Assembly: GCA_938041695.1 (NCBI GenBank)
Contig: CALISI010000031.1
Span: forward strand, 1 to 64,000
DNA length: 64,000 nucleotides
Source of the DNA: an uncultured Actinomyces sp.
Lineage (GTDB): Bacteria; Actinomycetota; Actinomycetes; Actinomycetales; Actinomycetaceae
Direction: 5' to 3'
Position 1 is the first letter of the stretch, and every line of letters starts with the position of its first letter. The position numbers and the translations under genes are program-made. Positions 57,536 through 64,000 of this stretch are shown here, in pieces. Below the pieces are notes generated by a model that did no database searches, was not told the DNA's origin, and worked only from the letters and a program-made list of their open reading frames with translations.

Positions 57536-58470
57536 GATGCATCCTCTCTGGTCCACTTCGCCAAGATCGTGCGTGCATGGCGCGCGGCAGCCCGGCGCAT
57601 GTCCGGCGAAACAGTACGCAGGTGCGGGGCAATGTCAATCAGGAGACTCAGGCCCCACTGTTCATTCCAGACGGGCAGGGTAACCCGCGCTCCCCCATCG
57701 GTGAGCTCGGCGGCGATGTGACCGTCGTAATCGTCGGCGATCCATCGAGCATCGCGATCAACCTCGAGCGTCCAGGTCGGTGCGTCCTGGCGCACGCGGC
57801 GGGGCTCCTCAACGCGCCGACCTTCGCCGCGCACGTCACTGATTGACGCGACCGCGAAACTGCGAGCCTGCCCCGCACGCGTACACCAGCCGCGCAGGAG
57901 CCAGCCTGTTGCGGTCGCCTCGAGCGACCACGGGTCGACGACGCGGCGCGTCTGGATACCCGAGGCAGACACGTAGGTGAAAGAGACGCGCTCTTCGCGC
58001 ACGAGCGCATCACGCAGGGCCTCCAGGCTCGCGCTCGACGAGGCCGGGGAAGCAATCGCTTCCACGTACTGCTCCCCGTCCGATTCCTTCAAGCCTCCCA
58101 GAGCACAGACAACGAGGGCAGCATGAGGGACGTGGGCGGCAAGATCGCTGCCCAACAAAGGCGTTATCGCAGACAAACCGATGAGAAGCGCCTGCGCCTC
58201 GAGTGCGGACAGTCGCAGTGGCGCGGATGCGCCGAGTGTCGAGCGCAGCGTGACGCGTTGTTCTCGCTCGTAGAGCTCCCAATCGACCTCAAACGAGGCA
58301 CCGGGTAGTGAGTCTCCGACGGACGCGAGATATTCAACGTCGCGGCGCACCTGCCGACGCGTACGGTGGAAGTGAGCGGCAATATCGTCGACGGTTGAGC
58401 CAGGATGCTCACTCATCCACGTCACCATCGACGCAAGACGGACAACTGCTAGCTGAACGTTCTCAGGCAT
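57532..58470 (-). CDS. pafC: WYL-domain regulator PafC
   Basis: This 312-residue protein has an N-terminal winged helix-turn-helix (TVDDIAAHFHRTRRQVRRDVEYLASVGD) and a WYL domain (VSFTYVSASGIQTRRVVDPWSL, WLLRGWC). With PafB it forms the PafBC activator of the RecA/LexA-independent DNA damage response in mycobacteria. The ATG at 58470 overlaps the pafB stop by 8 nt; an ATG at 58497 is the alternative. A copy of the repeated 12-bp word lies in a Ser/Ala linker. Confidence 0.9.
   Translation of the reverse strand: MPENVQLAVVRLASMVTWMSEHPGSTVDDIAAHFHRTRRQVRRDVEYLASVGDSLPGASFEVDWELYEREQRVTLRSTLGASAPLRLSALEAQALLIGLSAITPLLGSDLAAHVPHAALVVCALGGLKESDGEQYVEAIASPASSSASLEALRDALVREERVSFTYVSASGIQTRRVVDPWSLEATATGWLLRGWCTRAGQARSFAVASISDVRGEGRRVEEPRRVRQDAPTWTLEVDRDARWIADDYDGHIAAELTDGGARVTLPVWNEQWGLSLLIDIAPHLRTVSPDMRRAAARHARTILAKWTREDAS
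58038..58049 (-). repeat. 12-bp word CCCCGGCCTCGT, copy 8 (inside pafC)
   Basis: Exact copy in the coding direction of pafC, encoding SPASSS in a variable linker. Confidence 0.8.
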
Positions 58471-59395
58471 CGTCTTCCCCCCACGTGGCGGCTGCATGCA
58501 GGCGCGTCAATATGGCGTCGCGCAGAGCGTGCGGAGACACGACCACCACGTCAGCGGCCAGTGGGAGAATCCGAGCGATCCACGTGCCCAGCTCGGCGCC
58601 TTCAAGGCCGACGCGTTCCCAGCCTCGCCGAGGCAAGCCCACTTCCTCGGGCACTCCCCCGGCCTCGTAGCCGTGAAGAATCGTTCGTGCGGGAGACCCC
58701 GCGCGTATATCGACGACGGGAGAGACGAAGGAGGAGACCCGAGGAGGAGTGTGTCCCTCGGGAGGAACCGATGCGTCCCCCGGCTCCCCGATGAAAGATA
58801 CCTGCGAGCGTATGCGCGAGATACGGAACGTTCGCTCGGCGCTGCGGTCGAGGTCCCAGCCCCACAGGTACAGAGCACGGCCCTGAACCGACAGAGCCCA
58901 CGGCTCCACGGAACGCTCCGTCAACTGCTCAGACCCCGGGTACTCGAAACACACCACTCGGCGTTCACGAATGGCCTGAGACAAAGCGGTTGCAGCTCCG
59001 AGGCCAGTGAGCCCAAGACGAATCGTGGGAGCGCAGACATCATCACAGGACGCAGCAGCGGCTTTTGCGTCGATCGCATCGGCGAAAAACTCGCTGCTAT
59101 CCCACGCGCGCGCAGCCAGCGACATCAGGGCACGATCGGCGCTCGTCACCCCAATACCTGGAGCGAAAGAATCCCAGGAAATGCTGTAGCGCTCCCCCGA
59201 ACGAATCGTCATGTGAGCGCCCGCGTCACGCAGCGCATCCTTATCGCGCTGGAACTGGGTCTCAAAAGCATCATCTGCAAGCCCCTGATAGCCCGGAAGC
59301 TCCCGCAGCTGCGCCTTGGTGCGCCCGGGACGAGCGCCCAGGAGCTCCACAAATAGCTCGAGGACGCGCACGTTAGCGTTGACGGCGGTACTCAC
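58463..59395 (-). CDS. pafB: WYL-domain regulator PafB
   Basis: This 310-residue protein has an N-terminal helix-turn-helix region (LELFVELLGARPGRTKAQLRELPGY) and a WYL domain (VVCFEYPG, RALYLWGWDLDRSAERTFRISRI). It is the partner of PafC in the PafBC transcription activator; the WYL domain is thought to sense single-stranded DNA. No pafA or proteasome gene is seen here. The GTG at 59395 has a TAGGGT box 6 nt upstream. A copy of the 12-bp word encodes YEAGG in a loop. Confidence 0.9.
   Translation of the reverse strand: MSTAVNANVRVLELFVELLGARPGRTKAQLRELPGYQGLADDAFETQFQRDKDALRDAGAHMTIRSGERYSISWDSFAPGIGVTSADRALMSLAARAWDSSEFFADAIDAKAAAASCDDVCAPTIRLGLTGLGAATALSQAIRERRVVCFEYPGSEQLTERSVEPWALSVQGRALYLWGWDLDRSAERTFRISRIRSQVSFIGEPGDASVPPEGHTPPRVSSFVSPVVDIRAGSPARTILHGYEAGGVPEEVGLPRRGWERVGLEGAELGTWIARILPLAADVVVVSPHALRDAILTRLHAAATWGEDDA
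58657..58668 (+). repeat. 12-bp word CCCCGGCCTCGT, copy 9 (inside pafB)
   Basis: Exact copy read on the plus strand, antisense to pafB, in a loop between WYL strands. Confidence 0.8.
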
Positions 59396-59401
59396 CCGCC
59401 T

Positions 59402-59407
59402 ACCCTA
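59402..59407 (-). promoter_or_regulatory. Leaderless -10 box of pafB
   Basis: TAGGGT on the minus strand lies 6 nt before the GTG at 59395. Confidence 0.55.
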
Positions 59408-59443
59408 CGCGAAACGCGCGCGTCCCGAGCGTGCGGCGCACCG

Positions 59444-60493
59444 TCAGGACTGAGAAGACGCGGTATCGGCGGTACTCGCGTATTCGTTGCTCACGATGGC
59501 GCTTGGATCGACGTCTCCTTCGAGGACCCCGATGGAGTTCAGGAACGACACCATGGAAGACCACGTGGCGAGATCCTGCATGCCGTCAGCGTGCGCGTCA
59601 TCTCCGAGCCACAGCGGAACAGTCGCGGCGAGCACCGCATTCGCTGCGGCCAGCGACGTCTCGTCGCTGAGCGTCGTGTCCCACTTCGCGGTCGCGTCAA
59701 TCGCGATCTGGGGATCGGCGGCGATCGCATTCATCGCGTCGGTGGTTGCGGACACGACCGCACGCGCCGCATCGGGGTGAGCCTGCGCCCACTCGCGCGT
59801 CGTAATAATCGAGGCCGCCACCAGCGGAGTCGAGGCACCATCCAACGGGATCTCCCGGATGTCGATGCCCGCGAGTCTCATCTGCACCGCGTCATTGTTG
59901 GTAAAGCCAACGACTGCGTCCACCTGGCCAGCCGCGAGGGCCGCCTGCTGCGTGTAGCCGATCGACGAAATGGTTACGTCCGACGTCTGCAGGCCACCGG
60001 CCTTAATAGCGGCAAGAGTGGCGTAGTAGCTCGAACCATACTCGCCCGGAATACCGATGTTCTTTCCGGCGAGGTCAGCCAGGTTCGTGATCGATGACGA
60101 GGCGGGGACGATGACACTCCCCGGGTAGGTCGCGTAATACTGGCCAATCGACACGAGATCCAGGCCCTGTGAGGCTGCCACGGCGGCCTCGTCGCCGGAG
60201 GCAATGACCACGTCCTCCTGGCCGGCGAGAAGCGCCGTGAACAGGCCCTCGTCCGAGCCGTGATGGCGAACGGTGGGCGTGATGCCGGCGTCGTTATACA
60301 GCCCCTGAGAATCAGCGACATAGACGGGGGCAAACTGCACGTTCGGGATGTAGGTCAGACCGATCGTCACGTCCGAGGCGCCCTGCGAGGACGTGCCCGA
60401 CTGCGTGGCACCGGGACTGACTGTGCAAGCGCCCAGCGCCAGCGAAACGCTGGTACCGATAACGGTCGCGCGAACGATAGTGGAAAGCTTCAA
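59444..60493 (-). CDS. ribY: ABC transporter substrate-binding lipoprotein, RibY-like (NMT1/THI5 fold)
   Basis: This 349-residue periplasmic-type binding protein has a signal peptide with lipobox LGAC (cleavage before Cys near residue 23) and an NMT1/THI5-like domain (LTYIPNVQFAPVYVADSQGLY, GSDEGLFTALLAGQEDVVIA). NMT1-fold proteins bind thiamine precursors or, in RibXY systems, riboflavin. The FMN riboswitch upstream of the operon favours riboflavin. The start is a TTG at 60493 with GGAGA just upstream, an unusual start codon. It follows ribX by 12 bp. Confidence 0.85.
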   Translation of the reverse strand: MKLSTIVRATVIGTSVSLALGACTVSPGATQSGTSSQGASDVTIGLTYIPNVQFAPVYVADSQGLYNDAGITPTVRHHGSDEGLFTALLAGQEDVVIASGDEAAVAASQGLDLVSIGQYYATYPGSVIVPASSSITNLADLAGKNIGIPGEYGSSYYATLAAIKAGGLQTSDVTISSIGYTQQAALAAGQVDAVVGFTNNDAVQMRLAGIDIREIPLDGASTPLVAASIITTREWAQAHPDAARAVVSATTDAMNAIAADPQIAIDATAKWDTTLSDETSLAAANAVLAATVPLWLGDDAHADGMQDLATWSSMVSFLNSIGVLEGDVDPSAIVSNEYASTADTASSQS

Positions 60494-60505
60494 GGGATGT
60501 CTCCT

Positions 60506-61279
60506 TCACTGCGTGATGGTGTAGCGCTTCGACCGCTCGATTCGATACACGATGACGTACAAAATTGTTGCCATGATGCACAGGATCGCGATGACGACAA
60601 ACATGCCGGCGGTGTCCACGTTGCTTCTCATTTGAGTGAGTACTTGCCCGAGCCCGGACCCTCCCATGACCATCTCCCCCACGACCGCGCCCGTCACAGA
60701 CAGAGCAAACCCGTTACGAAGGCCGCCCAGAATCGCGGGAGCGGCAAGAGGTAGCTCCATATGTGCGGCCATCGTCCAGCCCGTCGCGCCGTCGAGCGCG
60801 GCAGCTTCCAGCAGTTCATGATCGATATGACGTAAACCGACGACGGTGGACACGAGGATCGGGAAGAACACCATTAATGCGCACAGCACAATAACCGGTG
60901 TGATGCCATACCCGACCCACAGCACGAGAATGGGGGCAATTGCGATGGCGGGCAACGCTTGGGTTGCTCCAAGGAAGGGTTCCACCGCGGCGGCCAACAG
61001 CCGCCAGCGGTAGATCGCATACGCGAGTGGCAGCGCAACGACCGTTCCGAGCGCGCACCCCGCGATAGCCTCGCCTCCCGTCACCGCGATCTGGCGCCAG
61101 GTGGCAGGGCGCTGAAGCAGCGCCACGCTTTTTCTGGCAACAGCAAGCGGATCGGGCAGACGCCAGGCTTCGATGCCGGTCAGCGTCGTCGTCAGCCACC
61201 ATCCTGCCAACACAAGGGCAAGAAAGATGATCGGTGCCACGACGGTGAGCGCACCGCGGGGCTTGTTCCGAATTGCCAC
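60506..61279 (-). CDS. ribX: ABC transporter permease, RibX-like
   Basis: This 257-residue permease of the BPD (ThiX/SsuC) family has six membrane segments and the EAA-type loop (EAAALDGATGWTMAAHMELPLAAPAILGGLR region). It is the first gene after an FMN riboswitch and is followed by the binding protein gene; together they look like the RibXY riboflavin uptake system. No ATP-binding subunit gene is in the operon or elsewhere in the window. The GTG at 61279 has GGAAAG upstream. Confidence 0.85.
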   Translation of the reverse strand: MAIRNKPRGALTVVAPIIFLALVLAGWWLTTTLTGIEAWRLPDPLAVARKSVALLQRPATWRQIAVTGGEAIAGCALGTVVALPLAYAIYRWRLLAAAVEPFLGATQALPAIAIAPILVLWVGYGITPVIVLCALMVFFPILVSTVVGLRHIDHELLEAAALDGATGWTMAAHMELPLAAPAILGGLRNGFALSVTGAVVGEMVMGGSGLGQVLTQMRSNVDTAGMFVVIAILCIMATILYVIVYRIERSKRYTITQ

Positions 61280-61340
61280 GACTTACTTTCCGACACCGGG
61301 GGTACGCGCAGCACAGCAGACGCACGGATGCGCCTCATGC

Positions 61341-61460
61341 ACTCCTCCCATCCGGACTTTCACCGTCGGTGCCGGAATTTCACCGGCTCAACCGCCCTCG
61401 TTCTGTGAGGGTGGGTCGCGGACTATCACCGCCGGTTCGGACTTTCACCGACCCCGGAGT
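61341..61460 (-). promoter_or_regulatory. FMN riboswitch (RFN element)
   Basis: Read on the minus strand, the conserved FMN aptamer blocks appear in order: GGTGAAAGTCC, CGGCGGTGATAGTCCGCG, a variable arm, GGTGAAATTCCGG, ACGGTGAAAGTCCGG, then GGATGGGAGGAG. ACTCC (61460-61456) and GGAGT (61345-61341) close P1. It is followed by ribX about 60 nt later. FMN binding is expected to lower expression of the importer when flavin is plentiful. I do not see a strong terminator in the expression region, so control may be at translation. Confidence 0.93.
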
Positions 61461-61574
61461 ACTCGTGTGCCATTGTGCCACCGACGAGCTCAGTATGCGA
61501 GGGATATCCGCGATGGACGAACAGAAGCGGCCGGGTCGGATACCCTCGCGTCCGCCTGCCCAACGTCCTATCAG

Positions 61575-62237
61575 TCAGTGCGTGTGAGCGTTGGCGAGTT
61601 CGCGCAGCGCCTCGACCTCGCGGTGTGCGTCGTGGGCTCGGAACACCGCGGAACCCGCGACGAAGTTGTCTGCCCCAGCCTCGGCTGCACGTTCGATAGT
61701 CGCGCGGGAAATACCGCCGTCAACCTGGATTGAAACCTGCAGCCCAGCAGCGTTGATCGCGGCGCGCGTTCGCTCAATCTTCGGAATCATCTGTTCGATG
61801 AAGGGCTGCCCGCCGAAGCCGGGTTCGACAGTCATGATGAGGATCATGTCGAACTCGTTGAGGATGTCCACGAAGGGCGCGATATCGGTTGCTGGCTTCA
61901 GTGCAAGGCCGGCGCGCGCGCCGATGCGGTGCAGCTCGCGTGCGAGGCGCAGTGGTGCCGCAGCCGCCTCAGCGTGGAAGGTGACGGACTCGCAGCCGAC
62001 CTCGGCGTACTGCGGCGCCCAGCGATCCGGATCCTCGATCATCAGGTGCGCGTCAACCGGTAGGATGCCGGACTTCACGACTGCTTCCGCGACGGGCAGA
62101 CCCCATGACAGGTTCGGGACGAAATGGTTATCCATGACGTCAACGTGAGCGATATCCGCTCCTGCGATCTTGGTGAGCTCACCGCGCAGGTCAGCGATGT
62201 CGCAGTTGAGGATCGACGGGCTAATTGTGGCGTTCAT
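61575..62237 (-). CDS. rpe: Ribulose-phosphate 3-epimerase
   Basis: This TIM-barrel enzyme interconverts ribulose 5-phosphate and xylulose 5-phosphate. The 220-residue protein has [36 protein letters not shown] and VDGGIS, all family motifs with metal and phosphate ligands. The ATG at 62237 is used because TAGCAT lies 7 nt upstream; an ATG at 62465 lies inside rsmB. It serves the same pathway as zwf-opcA-pgl-tkt elsewhere in the window. Confidence 0.96.
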   Translation of the reverse strand: MNATISPSILNCDIADLRGELTKIAGADIAHVDVMDNHFVPNLSWGLPVAEAVVKSGILPVDAHLMIEDPDRWAPQYAEVGCESVTFHAEAAAAPLRLARELHRIGARAGLALKPATDIAPFVDILNEFDMILIMTVEPGFGGQPFIEQMIPKIERTRAAINAAGLQVSIQVDGGISRATIERAAEAGADNFVAGSAVFRAHDAHREVEALRELANAHTH

Positions 62238-62244
62238 AACGCAT

Positions 62245-62250
62245 ATGCTA
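62245..62250 (-). promoter_or_regulatory. Leaderless -10 box of rpe
   Basis: TAGCAT on the minus strand lies 7 nt before the ATG at 62237 and overlaps the end of rsmB. Confidence 0.55.
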
Positions 62251-63720
62251 GCGCCTACGTAGGCAGGCCACAAACATAAGATCCGTACCGAAACGGTGGT
62301 CCCACAGCTGCAACGTACGACCGTCGTAGCCCTTGATGATGCCCGCAGACGCGGGTACGTCCAGAGCCTCGGGTGTGCATTCGTTGGCGAGTGCGACGGT
62401 GTCAAGCAGCTCAACCTCACCGCTTTCCAGCAGACGCGCGACCTGATCACGTGTCTCCGCCGCATGCGGTGAACACGTGATATAGGTGAGAACGCCTCCG
62501 GGGCGCGTCAGAGCGAGCGCACGATCAAGTAGCTCGCGCTGAAGGACGGTGAGTTCCTCGACGTCTGCGGGGGTGCGATTCCATCGGGACTCGGGGCGAC
62601 GCCGCATGGACCCCATGCCCGAGCAGGGTGCGTCGACGATGACACGGTCGAAGGACGCCAGTGGCCAAGCGCTGCGTCCCCCACCGAAAGTACGGCCGTC
62701 ACCGCTCACGACCTCGATCGAGTCGAACTGACGCGTTGTGCGCTCGACGAGGCGGGCGCGGTGCGGGTGCACCTCGTTGGCGGTCACGCGTGCTCCGACG
62801 TTGGCGGCGAGGCCGGCCAGGAGCGCGGCCTTACCGCCGGGGCCCGCGCACAGGTCGAGCCAGCGCTCATCGGTGCCGCCTCTAACGGGGGCCGACGCGG
62901 CGATGAGGGAGGCGAGCTGCGACCCCTCGTCCTGCGCACCCGCCCGGCCATCACGAATGGACGGAAGACGTGCGGGATCACCGGACTGAAGAAGAACCGC
63001 AAAAGGAGACACAGCTCCGAGGGCAACCCGCGTGTCGAGAATGTCCTCGGCCTCGTCGGCAAGCTCATCGACGCTCATCAGTGAGGGGCGGGCGACCAGG
63101 GTGACCGTGGGAACCTCGTTATCAGCCGCCAGTACATCGACAAGTTCATCCTCGGGGTAACCGTGCGCCCGCAGCGCTTCGCGGAAAGCGGCGACCATCC
63201 ACGCGGGATGCGAGTAACGCACTCCCAGCGCCTGGTCTTCGTCTGCGATCGCGTCCAAGGCCGCCTCGCGTGCGGCGGGATCCTCGCGGGTGATCGAGCG
63301 CAGGACAGCATTCACGAAACGGACAGGACCGTCCGTGAGATGTTCGCGCGCGACATCCACCGTTGCCGACACGGCCGCGTGGTCGGGCACACGCATATCG
63401 AGAAGCTGGTGGGCCCCCATGCGCAGGATGACGAGGGCGCGGGGATCGAGATCTCCAAGCGGGCGATCGATGTGACGCGCAATCACCCAATCGAGGCGCC
63501 CGATCGCGCGCAGTGTACCGTGGACAAGCTCTGACGTGAAGGCCGCGTCACGGTCAGAAAAATGTCCGTCGCGCCGGGCCTGGCGCAGCGCCTTCGGCAA
63601 GATGATGTTTGCGAACGCTCCCTGCGTGGCGACCTCGTGCAGAACCTCGTAGGCAATGCGACGGGGCTCGTCGGCCTGACGCAGCTTGCGGTAGCCGTCC
63701 GCGTAGCGCCTCTCGCTCAT
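62248..63720 (-). CDS. rsmB: 16S rRNA (cytosine-967 C5)-methyltransferase
   Basis: This 490-residue enzyme methylates C967 of 16S rRNA. The N-terminal third is a NusB-like RNA-binding domain ([24 protein letters not shown]). The methyltransferase domain has [15 protein letters not shown] (SAM binding), the PCSG cysteine in [15 protein letters not shown] and the catalytic Cys in [11 protein letters not shown]. The ATG at 63720 overlaps the fmt stop (ATGA), giving the conserved fmt-rsmB pair. Confidence 0.96.
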   Translation of the reverse strand: MSERRYADGYRKLRQADEPRRIAYEVLHEVATQGAFANIILPKALRQARRDGHFSDRDAAFTSELVHGTLRAIGRLDWVIARHIDRPLGDLDPRALVILRMGAHQLLDMRVPDHAAVSATVDVAREHLTDGPVRFVNAVLRSITREDPAAREAALDAIADEDQALGVRYSHPAWMVAAFREALRAHGYPEDELVDVLAADNEVPTVTLVARPSLMSVDELADEAEDILDTRVALGAVSPFAVLLQSGDPARLPSIRDGRAGAQDEGSQLASLIAASAPVRGGTDERWLDLCAGPGGKAALLAGLAANVGARVTANEVHPHRARLVERTTRQFDSIEVVSGDGRTFGGGRSAWPLASFDRVIVDAPCSGMGSMRRRPESRWNRTPADVEELTVLQRELLDRALALTRPGGVLTYITCSPHAAETRDQVARLLESGEVELLDTVALANECTPEALDVPASAGIIKGYDGRTLQLWDHRFGTDLMFVACLRRR

Positions 63721-64000
63721 CGCGCCCCCTCCGGCTCTCCACCGAAGCGCAGGTCGTCAGAAGGCCGCGCTCCCCTGGCCCATGCGGCCGCGTCCATCCA
63801 CGACTTGCCGGCCGGTGCGACCTTACCGAGCACGAGAGCACCGCTTGCGCATCCAACGGTCACCTGTTTCTTCGTCACTTCGAGCTGCCCGGGTGCGAGA
63901 TCATCTCGGTCCACGGGCATTGCCATGTCGAGCTTCATGCGGGCCCCATCTGGCAGCACCGTGTAGGCCCCGGGGTTCGGAGTCACAGAACGGATGAGGC
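63717..64000 (-). CDS. fmt: Methionyl-tRNA formyltransferase, C-terminal part (cut by window)
   Basis: Only the last 94 or so residues are visible. They match the Fmt C-terminal domain, with RSVTPNPGAYTVLPDGARMKLDMA and the strand KKQVTVGCASGALVLGKVAPAGK. The frame is open to the window edge, so the start and catalytic domain lie beyond it. Fmt formylates initiator Met-tRNA. It is directly upstream of rsmB with a 4-nt overlap, the common order. Confidence 0.88.
   Translation of the reverse strand, partial: LIRSVTPNPGAYTVLPDGARMKLDMAMPVDRDDLAPGQLEVTKKQVTVGCASGALVLGKVAPAGKSWMDAAAWARGARPSDDLRFGGEPEGAR

Noticed and set aside
59444..61279. A thiamine (ThiXY) transporter, because of the NMT1-fold binding protein
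   Set aside because: The upstream RNA has the FMN aptamer blocks and not the TPP riboswitch blocks, so riboflavin is the better-supported substrate, though not proven.

Overview
This window is high-GC DNA from an actinobacterium, probably a member of the Actinomycetaceae (Schaalia/Actinomyces type). The evidence is gene content and order: uvrC-rapZ-yvcK-whiA, opcA beside zwf, the DUF881-sbp-DUF881-FHA-MerR cluster, rbpA opposite ppm1-lnt, and pafB-pafC-helY. GTG starts are frequent, and about fourteen genes have a TAnnnT -10 box only 6-7 nt before the start codon with no Shine-Dalgarno, the actinobacterial leaderless pattern. The genus is an inference. Almost all of the window is core chromosome; I see no phage, transposase or CRISPR array.

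Layout. 1-4.4 kb: two TerC proteins and a CtpE-like P-type ATPase. 4.4-13.6 kb: YciI protein, uvrA, a small membrane protein, two tandem long-chain acyl-CoA ligases and glnA. 13.8-20.1 kb: uvrC-purT-rapZ-yvcK-whiA. 20.3-23.8 kb: gap-pgk-tpiA, then secG. 23.9-29.4 kb, minus strand: tkt-zwf-opcA-pgl (pentose phosphate pathway). 29.5-35.5 kb: xerD-parA-scpA-scpB-rluB-tyrA-cmk, a tightly overlapping chromosome-segregation and core operon. 35.5-39.5 kb is the least ordinary stretch: two paralogous Gly/Gln/Tyr-rich membrane proteins (one apparently frameshifted), tRNA-Pro, an unclassified candidate structured RNA, a frameshifted DUF421 gene, a PH-domain protein, tag, and two DnaA boxes. It separates cmk from der, which are usually neighbours. 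39.6-42.8 kb: der and murE. 42.9-49.4 kb: pepN, then DUF881-sbp-DUF881-garA-MerR-MerR. 49.5-51.8 kb: a divergent Hsp70-like ATPase and a PAP2 protein. 52-59.4 kb: rbpA, ppm1-lnt, helY-pafC-pafB. 59.4-61.5 kb: an FMN riboswitch driving ribX-ribY (putative riboflavin ABC importer with no ATPase gene beside it). 61.6-64 kb: rpe, rsmB and the 3' part of fmt.

The signal I find most worth following is a 12-bp word, CCCCGGCCTCGT and its complement. It occurs nine times exactly in 64 kb, in both orientations, with no conserved flanks. Copies lie in terminators (once as a perfect inverted pair forming the stem), in promoter-proximal DNA, and in variable linkers of coding sequences. This distribution resembles that of the DNA-uptake sequences of Neisseria and Pasteurellaceae, and I know of no such description for this group.
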